Below are positions 15,138 through 24,095 of a stretch of DNA of 64,000 nucleotides, in pieces. The notes under the pieces are model-generated. The model saw only the letters and a list, made by a program, of their open reading frames with translations. It was not told where the DNA came from and ran no database searches. The stretch is taken from assembly GCA_958431155.1 (NCBI GenBank), contig OY288106.1:1447888-1511887 (forward strand). Reading direction: 5' to 3'. A program made the translations under genes and the position numbers. The DNA comes from an uncultured candidatus Porisulfidus sp. (GTDB taxonomy: Bacteria; Pseudomonadota; Gammaproteobacteria; Poriferisulfidales; Poriferisulfidaceae). Each line of letters starts with the position of its first letter. The stretch's first letter is position 1.

Positions 15138-16682
15138 ATGCCTGCGCCATACCCGGAATCCCTGTCTCTCCATGCGGAACGCCTGCGGGAAATCCCGTTG
15201 CGAACTTTGTTTGCGGAAAGCCGGGATCGCTCCTTCCTGTGCCGCGACATCGAAGGCATCCATGTCGATGCCTCACGCCAACGGTTGGATGCCGAGACTT
15301 GGGCGGACCTGCTGCGCGTGGCGGAGCAGGTAGAGCCGGCCCGCTCCGACCTGTTTGCCGGTGCGCCGGTGAACGCGACGGAGAATCGCCCGGTCCTGCA
15401 CCCGGCCCTGCGCGACCCACGCCCGGAGGGCTTGGTCGTGGACGGAGTCGACATCCTTGCAGAGGTACACCGGCAGCGCCAGCGGATGCGTGAGTTCGCC
15501 GAATCGTGCGCCGCACGCTGGCAGACGGTCGTCAATCTCGGGATCGGCGGTTCGGATCTGGGGCCACGCATGCTGTGCGAGGCCTTCCCACGCGCACCCG
15601 GCGCGCCGGATGTTCGCTTCGCGTCCACGCTGGACCCCGAGGAATTGAATGCCGCGCTGCACGGCTGCGATGCGGATCAGACGCTCTTCATCATCGCTTC
15701 CAAGACTTTCACTACCGAAGAGACCCAGCGCAATTTCTCGGCGGCCAGGCAGTGGCTGGCGGATCAAGGGGTGGAGCCTGGGGAGGTAATGGAACATTTC
15801 GTGGCGACCACGGCCGCGACCGAGCGCGCGCAGGAAATCGGCATCGACGCGCAAAGGATCTTCCCGTTCTGGGACGGAGTCGGCGGTCGTTATTCGGTCT
15901 GGTCAAGCGTCGGCCTGCCGGTCGTGCTGCATGCCGGTTGGGACGCATTCGAGCAATTGCTCGCGGGTGCCCATGCAGTGGACGAACACTTCAGGGAAGC
16001 GAAGGCGGAATCCAATGTCCCCCTGATGCTGGCGTTGTTGATGCTTTGGAACCATACGTTTCTGGGAGCGGCGACGCGTGCGGTCCTGCCGTACAACTAT
16101 CGCTTGCGGACCTTGCCGAGATTCTTGCAGCAGCTTCAGATGGAAAGCCTGGGCAAACGAGCCGATGCGGAGGGCAATTTGCAGGATGTTGCGGCTCCGG
16201 TCGTGTGGGGCGGTTCCGCCAATGATGGCGCCCATGCGTTTTTCCAGTTGCTGCATCAGGGAGAACAGGCCGTGCCGGTGGATGCGATCATTGCGAAGCT
16301 GGATCTGGAGGATGAACGCGAGCGGGCACTGCTGGCGCAGTGCCTGTCCCAATTGGACCTGCTGGCTTCAGGCCGGACTTTCGGGGAGGTGGAACCGGCT
16401 GCCGGAGTGGCGGCGGGCCACTACGTGCATCCGGGTGATCGACCGAGCACGTTGTTCCTGATGGAGGATATAAGTCCACGGCGGATTGGGGCTCTGCTGG
16501 CACTGTTCGAGCACGTGACGTTTTCAATCGCCGTGTTCTGGGGAATTAATGCCTTCGACCAGTTCGGGGTGGAGTACGGCAAGCGCCTGTCGCGCTCATT
16601 GGCGGAGGCGTTGCAGGATTCGGCGGCTCCGGCTCCTGGACATACCTTGAAAGCCCTTCTCGACCGGTTGCGGAATCGCTGA
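15138..16682 (+). CDS. pgi: Glucose-6-phosphate isomerase
   Basis: 514 residues, somewhat shorter than the E. coli enzyme (549). Visible signatures are NLGIGGSDLGPRM (sugar-phosphate binding), SKTFTTEET, and DGVGGRYSVWSSVGLP, the first PROSITE-type PGI signature. It interconverts glucose-6-P and fructose-6-P in the cytoplasm. The stop overlaps the start of the next gene (TGATG at 16680-16684), so it is probably translationally coupled to the glycosylglycerate genes. Fructose-6-P and glucose-6-P are precursors of the sugar nucleotides that pathway needs. Confidence 0.96.
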   Translation: MPAPYPESLSLHAERLREIPLRTLFAESRDRSFLCRDIEGIHVDASRQRLDAETWADLLRVAEQVEPARSDLFAGAPVNATENRPVLHPALRDPRPEGLVVDGVDILAEVHRQRQRMREFAESCAARWQTVVNLGIGGSDLGPRMLCEAFPRAPGAPDVRFASTLDPEELNAALHGCDADQTLFIIASKTFTTEETQRNFSAARQWLADQGVEPGEVMEHFVATTAATERAQEIGIDAQRIFPFWDGVGGRYSVWSSVGLPVVLHAGWDAFEQLLAGAHAVDEHFREAKAESNVPLMLALLMLWNHTFLGAATRAVLPYNYRLRTLPRFLQQLQMESLGKRADAEGNLQDVAAPVVWGGSANDGAHAFFQLLHQGEQAVPVDAIIAKLDLEDERERALLAQCLSQLDLLASGRTFGEVEPAAGVAAGHYVHPGDRPSTLFLMEDISPRRIGALLALFEHVTFSIAVFWGINAFDQFGVEYGKRLSRSLAEALQDSAAPAPGHTLKALLDRLRNR

Positions 16683-17452
16683 TGCGCCACCTGCTGTTCA
16701 GCGACGTCGACGGAACGATGCTGGACGCCGACACCTACCGGTGGGATGAGGCGCTGCCCGGGATCGAGTGCGCTCGCAGATATGGTGTGCCGATCATTTT
16801 TAACACAAGCAAGACCGAGCAAGAGACCCGCCTGTTGGGGGAAACGCTCGGGATTAATGCGCCGTTCTCTATCGAGAATGGCGGCGCGGTTTACGTCCCG
16901 CCTGGGACCTTCGACGACGGAGAGAAGGAAGGGTTGATCCCATTCGGTGCTCCCTACCCGGTGATTCGGGCAGCACTCGACGAACTGGCCTCTTCGTTCC
17001 GCTTTCAGGGGATGTCCGATATGAGCGAAAAGGAGGTCGAGGCCGCTTGCGGTTTGCCGGCAGGCGCGATGGCGGCGGCCCGCGAACGGCGCTTCACCGA
17101 ACCGCTGGTCTGGCGCGATGAGCCGGAGCGGCTGGATGAGTTCGCAGAACAGTTGCGGTCACACGGGCTGAACCTAAAGCGAGGGGACCGTTTTGTGCAT
17201 GTCATGGGCACGACGGACAAGCGGGTCGCGCTGGAGCACTTGGTTCCGCGTTACCGGCGGCAGTACCCGGAGGTGGCGAGTGTGGCGCTCGGCAACGGCC
17301 CGAATGACTTGGGCATGATGGATGCGGCGGATATCGCGGTGGTGATCAACAATCCAGGCGGGCGCAACATACAATATCCCGGTGCGCGTGTGCCGGAGGG
17401 GACCGGACCGGCCGCTTGGTCACGCGCGGTTCAGGCATTGTTAGAGGGCTAG
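16682..17452 (+). CDS. Mannosyl/glucosyl-3-phosphoglycerate phosphatase (HAD family)
   Basis: A HAD-IIB phosphatase of 256 residues. The catalytic motif I is SDVDGTML at the N-terminus; motif IV is NGPNDLGMMDAADIAVVINN. Overall it resembles MpgP/GpgP-type phosphatases, which remove phosphate from glycosyl-3-phosphoglycerate to give the compatible solute mannosyl- or glucosylglycerate. The start overlaps pgi, and the partner glycosyltransferase begins 2 bases after the stop, which supports this substrate. Which sugar is used cannot be read from the sequence. Confidence 0.85.
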   Translation: MRHLLFSDVDGTMLDADTYRWDEALPGIECARRYGVPIIFNTSKTEQETRLLGETLGINAPFSIENGGAVYVPPGTFDDGEKEGLIPFGAPYPVIRAALDELASSFRFQGMSDMSEKEVEAACGLPAGAMAAARERRFTEPLVWRDEPERLDEFAEQLRSHGLNLKRGDRFVHVMGTTDKRVALEHLVPRYRRQYPEVASVALGNGPNDLGMMDAADIAVVINNPGGRNIQYPGARVPEGTGPAAWSRAVQALLEG

Positions 17453-17454
17453 CC

Positions 17455-18669
17455 ATGAGCGATTTTTTCCAGAACGGGCAGATTGTCACGCTGCATGACT
17501 TGGCGGGACGCCCCACCGAGGAATTCGAGGCGGAACTGCTCGGGTTTTCCAAAAACCGGCCGTTGGGGCTGGTGTTGCCCTCCTTGTATTCGGAACTTGA
17601 AGGGCCTGCGCTCAACCGAATTGTCGAGGAATTGGCCCAGGTGGAATACCTGAACGAAATCGTAATTGGCCTGGATGCGGCCGACGCGGAGCAATTCAAG
17701 CACGCCCGGGATTTCTTCTCCCGCCTGCCACAGCCCCATCACGTGCTTTGGAATGACGGTCCCAGGTTGCGGGCGCTGGCGGACGAACTGGAGACGCGGG
17801 GCCTGGCGCCGACCCAGCAGGGGAAGGGGCGCAATGTCTGGTTCTGCTTCGGGTATGTGCTGGCGTGCGACCGGGCGGAGGCCCTGGCGCTGCATGACTG
17901 CGACATCACCACGTACGACCGCCGCCTGCTGGCGCGGTTGATCTATCCGGTCGCGAACCCGAGTTTCAGCTTCGCGTTCTGCAAGGGTTACTACTCGCGC
18001 ATTTCCGAGCAGGAATTGAAGGGCCGGGTGGCGCGGTTGCTGGTGGCGCCGCTGCTGCGCGCCCTGCGCAAGGTGTTCGGACCGCATGATTTCGTCGAGT
18101 ACATCGACAGTTTCCGCTATCCGCTAGCCGGGGAATGCTCGCTGCGCACCTATGTGCTGAAGGACCTGTACCTGCCGGATGACTGGGGCCTGGAGATCGG
18201 ACTGCTTGCCGAAATCCGGCGCATGCATTCCAGCCGGCGCATCTGCCAGGTCGACATTGCGGACCTGTACGATCATAAGCACCAGCAGATGGGAGCAGCC
18301 GACGCACGGGCGGGGCTGTCGAAGATGAGCGCGGATATTTGCAAGGCCGTCTTCAGAAAGATGGCGATCGAGGGCGAGGTGTTTTCCAAGGGCGTGTTTC
18401 GTAGCCTCAAGGCGGCCTATCTTAGGGAAGCGTTGGACCTGATCGAGCGCTACCAGAGTGATGCGGTAACCAACGGGCTGAACCTGGACCGGGATGCGGA
18501 AGAACAGGCGGTGGAGCTGTTCTCCAGCAATTTACTAAGTGCAGGACAGGACTTTTTGGCACACCCGATGGAAAGCCCGTACGTACCGAGTTGGCGGCGG
18601 GTTCGCTCGGCGATTCCAGACTTCCTGCAGCGTCTGGAAATGGCCGTTGAGGAAGACAATCAAGAATAA
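17455..18669 (+). CDS. Glucosyl-3-phosphoglycerate synthase-like glycosyltransferase
   Basis: A 404-residue family 2/81-type glycosyltransferase. It has a nucleotide-sugar binding N-terminal half and the metal-binding DxD in LHDCDITTYDRRLL. The segment FAFCKGYYSRI follows, as in GpgS proteins. It would transfer glucose (or mannose) from a sugar nucleotide to 3-phosphoglycerate. The ATG at 17455 fits the 2-base gap after the phosphatase; an upstream in-frame Met would overlap that gene. Together the two make a short osmolyte pathway, suggesting life at raised salinity. Confidence 0.82.
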   Translation: MSDFFQNGQIVTLHDLAGRPTEEFEAELLGFSKNRPLGLVLPSLYSELEGPALNRIVEELAQVEYLNEIVIGLDAADAEQFKHARDFFSRLPQPHHVLWNDGPRLRALADELETRGLAPTQQGKGRNVWFCFGYVLACDRAEALALHDCDITTYDRRLLARLIYPVANPSFSFAFCKGYYSRISEQELKGRVARLLVAPLLRALRKVFGPHDFVEYIDSFRYPLAGECSLRTYVLKDLYLPDDWGLEIGLLAEIRRMHSSRRICQVDIADLYDHKHQQMGAADARAGLSKMSADICKAVFRKMAIEGEVFSKGVFRSLKAAYLREALDLIERYQSDAVTNGLNLDRDAEEQAVELFSSNLLSAGQDFLAHPMESPYVPSWRRVRSAIPDFLQRLEMAVEEDNQE

Positions 18670-18730
18670 GCGGCTGGCAGCAGGAAGGTTTCCAATCTCG
18701 ACCGCGGTCTAGGGTCTGCTTCAGGCAGTC

Positions 18731-19102
18731 CTATGCGCAACAACGATCCGCGTAGTAGTTGTCCCCTTGCGACATTTGTATAAATTGGCAAGGTTCGTCT
18801 CCTACGGTCCAGGCGTCATGTCCCGGGGGCAACATCATGATGTCGCCCTTGCGGAAAGTCTCTCTCGAACCGTCATCCATCTGGATTTCGATTGCACCGG
18901 AGATCACGTACGCGACGTGCGGAAGCAAGCATGAATCCGTTCCGGCGTACTCCTTGAGATCCACAGACCATTTGGCTCCGGGATTGAAGGTCACCTTGAT
19001 GGCCGTGACTTCGTCGAGCGTTACGACTTGTTTGGATATCTTTCCGTGCACATCCGATTCGGCGCCGTCGATGCTTGCCTTCAACATATTGGGTAATGAC
19101 AT
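18731..19102 (-). CDS. Small cupin-fold protein
   Basis: 123 residues. The central half has cupin character: LLPHVAYVISGAIEIQMDDG (motif 1-like) and GDIMMLPPGHDAWTVGDEP (motif 2-like). The usual second His of motif 1 is missing, so metal binding is uncertain. It ends with a Cys-Cys-Ala tail. It is monocistronic and convergent with the glycosyltransferase gene. A purine-rich RBS (AAGGAGAAAGG) lies just upstream of the start. The substrate is unknown. Confidence 0.7.
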   Translation of the reverse strand: MSLPNMLKASIDGAESDVHGKISKQVVTLDEVTAIKVTFNPGAKWSVDLKEYAGTDSCLLPHVAYVISGAIEIQMDDGSRETFRKGDIMMLPPGHDAWTVGDEPCQFIQMSQGDNYYADRCCA

Positions 19103-19262
19103 TTCCTTTCTCCTTATTTAATGGAGGGGATTTTTTATTGTACTCCGATGGCAATCCGCATCAATCCCCGAAACGCCGATTTTTTGCGACGAAGTAATTA
19201 TCAAATTTTAAACAGGATTCAGGTGTGATTTGTCAATATAAAAGCCATAAAGCCATGCGTCG

Positions 19263-19694
19263 CTAGGTTTCCCAATGTTCCTGCCACGCCGTGAATTCGA
19301 ATGGCCGGATGCCGTAAGGCGCCAAGTTTCCCTCATGCAGCTCCAGCAGGATCTTTTCGGCGATTTCGCAGAAGCGGTAACGTTCCGGCTCGTCCACCTG
19401 TGTTTGTACCCATGTATGGACATGGGTCGAGGCTTGCTGCTTGTTCATGCATTGGTGGACGACAGTGCCGACGACTTCGCGTAAAGCGGTTCGGTGGCGC
19501 ATGCGAAACGGGTCGGGTTCGCCGATGGACTGCCGCACCATAGCATAGTGGACGGCCGAATGCTGGTAGGCCCAAAGGAACACATCCCTGAGCAATTCAA
19601 CGCGGTTCAGTTCATACACACCGAGCATGGATTCTTGGATCGAAACGAGCACTTGAGCCGATCCGGGAGGTGGAGATTCCCGATTCGTTTCCAT
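19263..19694 (-). CDS. Unknown protein, 143 residues
   Basis: I do not recognise a firm function. The protein is all-helical in appearance, soluble and without signal peptide. The segment ELLRDVFLWAYQHSAVHYAMVRQ followed by DPFRMRHRTALREVVG recalls a C-terminal region seen in some proteins annotated as Fic family, but the Fic catalytic motif HPFxxGNG is absent, so no AMPylation activity is implied. It lies alone between the cupin and the iron transporter and is divergent from the latter. Confidence 0.55.
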   Translation of the reverse strand: METNRESPPPGSAQVLVSIQESMLGVYELNRVELLRDVFLWAYQHSAVHYAMVRQSIGEPDPFRMRHRTALREVVGTVVHQCMNKQQASTHVHTWVQTQVDEPERYRFCEIAEKILLELHEGNLAPYGIRPFEFTAWQEHWET

Positions 19695-19780
19695 GGGTTG
19701 TCTTCCGAACCCGAAATGTGAGAGGCCGCATCATAAAAGCCAAACCACATGCTGCCGTGCAGGTTTGAGGGCGAATCAGG

Positions 19781-19810
19781 TTGACAGGCATATATAAACT
19801 ATAATAATAT
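19781..19810 (+). promoter_or_regulatory. Sigma-70 promoter of the iron transporter operon
   Basis: A perfect -35 TTGACA (19781-19786) is followed after 18 bases by TAATAT (19805-19810), giving a likely transcript start near 19817, about 20 bases before the fbpA start. The -10 overlaps the Fur-box-like sequence. Confidence 0.6.
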
Positions 19811-19824
19811 TGATTCTCATTACC
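19806..19824 (-). promoter_or_regulatory. Fur box upstream of fbpABC
   Basis: Read on the minus strand, these 19 bases (GGTAATGAGAATCAATATT) match 15 of 19 positions of the classic Fur consensus GATAATGATAATCATTATC. The site covers the -10 and start region, so iron-loaded Fur should block transcription of the ferric transporter. Confidence 0.7.
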
Positions 19825-19838
19825 AATTTTCTTTCGCA

Positions 19839-20840
19839 ATGAAGAAACTTGCCTTGGCCCTGTTGGTGCTGCTGGTAGCCCAACCCGTCCTGGTATCGGC
19901 CGACCCGACTACGCTGACGCTGTATTCCTCGCGCAAAGCCCACCTGATCGAGCCGGTATTGGAACTCTATACGCAGCAGACCGCCGTCCAGTTCAACCTC
20001 CATACCGGGAAACCGGGACCCCTTCTGGAACGTCTTGATGCGGCCGGCAAGAATGGTGGGGCCGATGTCCTTCTGACGGTGGATGCCGGAAACCTCTGGC
20101 ATGCGGCAGAACGTGGCCTGCTGGTACCAATTGATTCCGAGGTGCTGGCGCAATCTGTTCCGCCCGCCCTGCGCGACCCGGAGAACCACTGGTTCGGATT
20201 TTCGAGACGGGCGCGGACTCTTGCATACAATACCGAAAAACTCTCTCCCGATGAGCTTTCTTCATACGAGGACCTGGCAGACCCGAAGTGGCGCGGAAGA
20301 CTGTGCCTGCGGACTTCCAAGAAAGTCTACAACCAGTCGCTGGTAGCGACTCTGATCGCACACCACGGCGAGGAGAAGGCCGAGGAGATAGTGAAGGGTT
20401 GGGTGGCCAACCTCGCGGCCGAACCCTTTTCCAATGACACCAAGGCACTGCAGGCGGTCGCGATGGGTCGGTGCGACGTCACCATCGTCAACAACTACTA
20501 CTTTGGCCGGCTGATGCGCAAGGAACCGAACCTCAAGCTCGCCCTGTTCTGGCCCAACCAGGATTCCCAGGGCGTCCACGTCAATGTTTCTGGCGGCGGC
20601 CTCCTGAAGATTTCTCCGAATCCCGGGGAGGCGAAGGCCTTTCTCGAATGGCTGGCACAACCCGAGGCTCAAGGCTTGTTTGCTGAACTCAACCTGGAAT
20701 ATCCGGTTCGGGAAGATGTGCCTCCCGCATCCGCAGTCCAGGCTTGGGGAAAATTCCGAGGCGATTCGCTGAATCTCGTCGAGGCAGGCCGGCTGCAGGC
20801 GGATGCCGTGCGTTTGATGGATCGAGCCGGCTATCGCTGA
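19839..20840 (+). CDS. fbpA: Ferric iron ABC transporter, periplasmic binding protein
   Basis: 333 residues with a Sec signal peptide (MKKLALALLVLLVAQPVLVSA). The mature part is a family 1 bacterial solute-binding protein of the FbpA/FutA/AfuA group: LTLYSSRKAHLIEPVLELY at the N-terminus and the iron-coordinating tyrosine pair in IVNNYYFGRL. It captures Fe3+ in the periplasm and passes it to the permease encoded 13 bases downstream. The Fur box and promoter just upstream fit iron-starvation control. Confidence 0.93.
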   Translation: MKKLALALLVLLVAQPVLVSADPTTLTLYSSRKAHLIEPVLELYTQQTAVQFNLHTGKPGPLLERLDAAGKNGGADVLLTVDAGNLWHAAERGLLVPIDSEVLAQSVPPALRDPENHWFGFSRRARTLAYNTEKLSPDELSSYEDLADPKWRGRLCLRTSKKVYNQSLVATLIAHHGEEKAEEIVKGWVANLAAEPFSNDTKALQAVAMGRCDVTIVNNYYFGRLMRKEPNLKLALFWPNQDSQGVHVNVSGGGLLKISPNPGEAKAFLEWLAQPEAQGLFAELNLEYPVREDVPPASAVQAWGKFRGDSLNLVEAGRLQADAVRLMDRAGYR

Positions 20841-20853
20841 ACTTTCTCTCCCT

Positions 20854-22473
20854 GTGACTTCGGCTGCCGGTTTTTCCAGCCGCTTCTGGTACTGGGGAAG
20901 CCGGCTGCTGGCGGCAGCTATCCTAGTCCCGCTGGTCGTAATCTTCGGAGCCTGGCTGGCCCCGACTACTGAAGTCTGGGGGCACCTGGCGGCAACGGTA
21001 CTGCCGACGCTGATCGGCAATACCCTGTTGCTGATCGTCGGCGTCGCGATTGGCACCATGCTCCTCGGGGTCAGCTTGGCTTGGCTGGTCAGCACCTGCG
21101 AGTTCCCGGGAAGACGCTGGTTTGACTGGGCGCTGATGTTGCCGTTTGCCCTGCCCACGTACGTCATGGCGTTCGTGTTTCTGGGGCTACTGGATTTTCA
21201 GGGCCCGGTGCAGGGCTTGGTGCGGCAGGCATTTGGTCTGCCCGCATCCTGGAGCGTGGAAGTGCGGCATTCCGCCAGCGTCCTGGCCATCATGGTGCTG
21301 GTGCTGTATCCCTACGTCTATCTACTGGCGCGGGTGGCGTTCCTGAAGCAGGGCCGGGCTGCGCTGGAAGCGGCGCATACCTTGGGAATGACGTCATGGC
21401 AGAGTTTCTTCCGAGTGGCCCTGCCGATGGCACGGCCAGCGATTATCGGCGGCGTCAGTCTGGCCGTGATGGAGGCTTTGGCAGACTTCGGTGCAGTGGC
21501 AGTGTTCAACTACGACACGTTCACCACCGCAATCTACAAGTCATGGTTCGGGTTTTTCGATCTCAATGCCGCCAGCCAACTGGCTTCCCTGTTGCTCCTG
21601 TTCGTTTTTGTTCTGCTGTACCTCGAACGCTACGGACGTTCCCGTGCCCGTTTCGACAATGGCACCACTTCGCTGGATTCCCGCACCTATCGTCTGCGGG
21701 GTCTTCGCGCGACGGCGGCGAGCGTCTATTGCGGCCTGGTGCTGCTGCTGGCGTTCATCATCCCCATGGTCCAGCTCCTGCTGTGGGCGCGTCACTGGAT
21801 CGATGATCTGGATTTTGCCTACATGTCGCTGTTGGGCAATACTCTGGCCTTGGGCGCTATGGCGGCGATTGCAACCACGGCAGGAGGGCTTGTCCTGGCT
21901 TATGCCTTGCGGCGTGATACAAGCTGGCTCACCCGGGCCAGCGTACGCATCGGCACCTTGGGCTACGCCATCCCGGGCTCGGTGCTGGCGGTGGCCGTGA
22001 TGTGGTCGCTGTCCTGGATCGACCACCGGGTCGCCGAAGTCTGGCTGTGGTTGACCGGGGTCGAGGTGACCTGGGTGTTTGTTGGCAGCGTGTTCAGTCT
22101 TATACTGGCTTACTTCGCCCGGTTTCTGGCGCTGGCGTTCAATCCCATCGACAGCACGCTGGAGCAGGTTCGCCCCAGCGTACGGGAAGCTGCACAGTCG
22201 CTGGGCTTGACGGGTGTGGCGCTGGTGTGGCGAATCTATGTTCCCATCCTGCGCCCGGGCCTGCTGACTGCCGCACTACTGGTTCTGGTTGACGTGATGA
22301 AGGAAATGCCGGCGACCCTGCTTCTGCGTCCGTTCGGTTGGGACACGCTGGCGGTGCGGATTTACGGCCTGTCTTCGGAGGGCCTGTGGGAGCGGGCGGC
22401 GCTGCCGTCGGTTGCACTGGTGGCGGCAGGCCTGATTCCGGTGTTCCTGCTGGCGGTCCGCGGCCGGCGTTGA
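20854..22473 (+). CDS. fbpB: Ferric iron ABC transporter, permease
   Basis: 539 residues with about twelve membrane segments in two homologous halves. Each half carries an EAA-type loop (EAAHTLGMTSWQSFFRVALPMARP and EAAQSLGLTGVALVWRIYVP regions), as in fused FbpB permeases. The start is a GTG at 20854, 13 bases after fbpA. It forms the inner-membrane channel for Fe3+ with FbpA and the ATPase encoded next. The operon order fbpA-fbpB-fbpC is standard. Confidence 0.93.
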   Translation: MTSAAGFSSRFWYWGSRLLAAAILVPLVVIFGAWLAPTTEVWGHLAATVLPTLIGNTLLLIVGVAIGTMLLGVSLAWLVSTCEFPGRRWFDWALMLPFALPTYVMAFVFLGLLDFQGPVQGLVRQAFGLPASWSVEVRHSASVLAIMVLVLYPYVYLLARVAFLKQGRAALEAAHTLGMTSWQSFFRVALPMARPAIIGGVSLAVMEALADFGAVAVFNYDTFTTAIYKSWFGFFDLNAASQLASLLLLFVFVLLYLERYGRSRARFDNGTTSLDSRTYRLRGLRATAASVYCGLVLLLAFIIPMVQLLLWARHWIDDLDFAYMSLLGNTLALGAMAAIATTAGGLVLAYALRRDTSWLTRASVRIGTLGYAIPGSVLAVAVMWSLSWIDHRVAEVWLWLTGVEVTWVFVGSVFSLILAYFARFLALAFNPIDSTLEQVRPSVREAAQSLGLTGVALVWRIYVPILRPGLLTAALLVLVDVMKEMPATLLLRPFGWDTLAVRIYGLSSEGLWERAALPSVALVAAGLIPVFLLAVRGRR

Positions 22474-22482
22474 GAAGGGATC

Positions 22483-23535
22483 ATGGCGCTTCTGGAAGTA
22501 GAGAAGATTTCCTGCGTCTACGGCGACCGCCCGGCGCTGGACGACTTCTCGTTCAAGGTCGTGCAGGGCGAAATCGCCGCCCTGCTGGGGCCGTCCGGTT
22601 GTGGAAAGACAACTATCTTGCGCGCCATTCTGGGGTTTGAGCCGATTCTGCGCGGGGAGATCCGCATTGCAGGCGAACTCATGTCCCGACCGGGATTCAG
22701 CGTTTTGCCGGAGCGGCGGCCGGTCGGAATGGTGTTTCAGGACCGGGCGCTGTTTCCGCACCTGACGGTGGCGCAGAATATCGCCATCGGGATCCGTCGC
22801 GAACCGAAGGCTGATCAGGATCAAACCGTCCGCAGATTACTGGGGATCATTGGCCTGGGGGACTGCTATTCCCGCTATCCGCATGAATTGTCCGGCGGAC
22901 AGCAGGAACGGGTGGCGCTGGCTCGGGCTCTGGCCCCGCAGCCGCGCCTGTTGCTGCTTGATGAACCATTTGCCAGCCTCGATATCGACCTGCGTGAACG
23001 CCTGAGTCTTGAAGTGCGCGATATCCTCAAGGAAACCGGTTCAACGGCGGTCGTCGTGACGCACTACCAGGATGAAGCCTTCGCCATGGGCGACCGGGTC
23101 GGAGTCATGAAACAAGGAGCTATCCTGCAGTGGGACACGCCGTTCAACATCTACCACCGCCCGGTTTCCCGGCAGGTCGCAAGCCTGGTCGGGAGGGGCG
23201 TTTTCATCGAAGGCATTTTGCGGGAAGAGGGTGCCTTCGACACCGAACTCGGCCGGGTCCAGGACGATCACAACACCTATTCGCATCCTTCCGGGACGCG
23301 CATGGACATCCTGCTGCGCCCGGACGATGTCCTGATTGATTCGGAGGGAGAGATTTCCGCCACGGTAACCAAGAAAGCCTTCAAGGGTGATGACACCTTA
23401 TATACGTTGCGGCTCGCGTCTGGCACCCAACTGCTCGCTTTGGCTTCCAGTCACAAAGACCTGGAAATAGATGAAGAGACTCGCTTGAGTCTAGACCTGG
23501 AGCACTTGGTAGCATTCCCGAGGACGCCGGAATAA
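22483..23535 (+). CDS. fbpC: Ferric iron ABC transporter, ATP-binding protein
   Basis: 350 residues. Walker [10 protein letters not shown], signature LSGGQQERVALARAL, Walker B LLLLDEPFASLD and the H-loop VVVTHYQDEAFAMGD are all intact. A C-terminal TOBE-like domain (about 240-350, including ILLRPDDVLID) is typical of the iron/molybdate/sulfate transporter ATPases. The start is 9 bases after fbpB. Last gene of the iron operon; zur begins about 50 bases downstream behind its own operator. Confidence 0.94.
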   Translation: MALLEVEKISCVYGDRPALDDFSFKVVQGEIAALLGPSGCGKTTILRAILGFEPILRGEIRIAGELMSRPGFSVLPERRPVGMVFQDRALFPHLTVAQNIAIGIRREPKADQDQTVRRLLGIIGLGDCYSRYPHELSGGQQERVALARALAPQPRLLLLDEPFASLDIDLRERLSLEVRDILKETGSTAVVVTHYQDEAFAMGDRVGVMKQGAILQWDTPFNIYHRPVSRQVASLVGRGVFIEGILREEGAFDTELGRVQDDHNTYSHPSGTRMDILLRPDDVLIDSEGEISATVTKKAFKGDDTLYTLRLASGTQLLALASSHKDLEIDEETRLSLDLEHLVAFPRTPE

Positions 23536-23539
23536 TAGA

Positions 23540-23554
23540 GTTACAATATAACAT
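23540..23554 (+). promoter_or_regulatory. Zur box upstream of zur
   Basis: GTTACAATATAACAT matches the core of the gammaproteobacterial Zur operator GTTATANTATAAC at all but one base and includes the following AT. It lies in the short gap between fbpC and zur, suggesting Zur autoregulation and separate control from the iron operon. Confidence 0.6.
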
Positions 23555-23582
23555 CGCCGCGATTTGGGCTGGGAAGCCCTAC

Positions 23583-24095
23583 GTGATGACGCAAATAGCC
23601 GCCGATCCTTCGCTGCCGCTTTCCCCGCATGACCACCGATCCTGCGCCTCGGACGCCTTGGCGCATGCAGAAGCGGTGTGCGAGAGCCGCAACAAGCGAT
23701 TCACCGAAAATCGCCGAGCCGTCCTGAAACTTCTGCTCGACGATCATCGCGCCTTGGGAGCCTACGAGATTCTCAGGCGGTTCGACTGGGGAGGCCGTAG
23801 TCGGGCGCCCGTCCAGGTATATCGGGCGCTGGATTTTCTGGAATCCATGGGCTTGGTGCATCGCGTCGCCAGCAGCAACGCCTATGTCGCGTGCTACCGG
23901 CTTGCCGAGCGGCATGGCGCTGTATTGTTCGTGTGCGAGACCTGCGGAGTCGTAATGGAATGCGGGGAACTCAATCTGCAGTCCATGATGGACAAATTGG
24001 CCCGGCAGTCCGGCTTTACGATTCACTCCCAATTGCTGGAAGCGGTCGGGCATTGCCCGAGTTGCGCCAGGGCGGCGGAGGCTGTCGATCCATGA
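23583..24095 (+). CDS. zur: Zinc uptake regulator, Fur family
   Basis: About 170 residues (GTG at 23583 or ATG at 23586). It has the Fur-family winged helix (RFTENRRAVLKLLLDDHRALGAYEIL, YRALDFL) and two CxxC zinc motifs, CETCG and CPSC. The layout fits Zur rather than Fur: a short Cys-containing N-terminus, lack of the HHxH run after the DNA-binding domain, and linkage to znu genes. Zn-loaded Zur represses zinc uptake genes. Its stop overlaps the start of the znuC remnant (ATGA), as in intact zur-znuCB operons. Confidence 0.88.
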   Translation: MMTQIAADPSLPLSPHDHRSCASDALAHAEAVCESRNKRFTENRRAVLKLLLDDHRALGAYEILRRFDWGGRSRAPVQVYRALDFLESMGLVHRVASSNAYVACYRLAERHGAVLFVCETCGVVMECGELNLQSMMDKLARQSGFTIHSQLLEAVGHCPSCARAAEAVDP

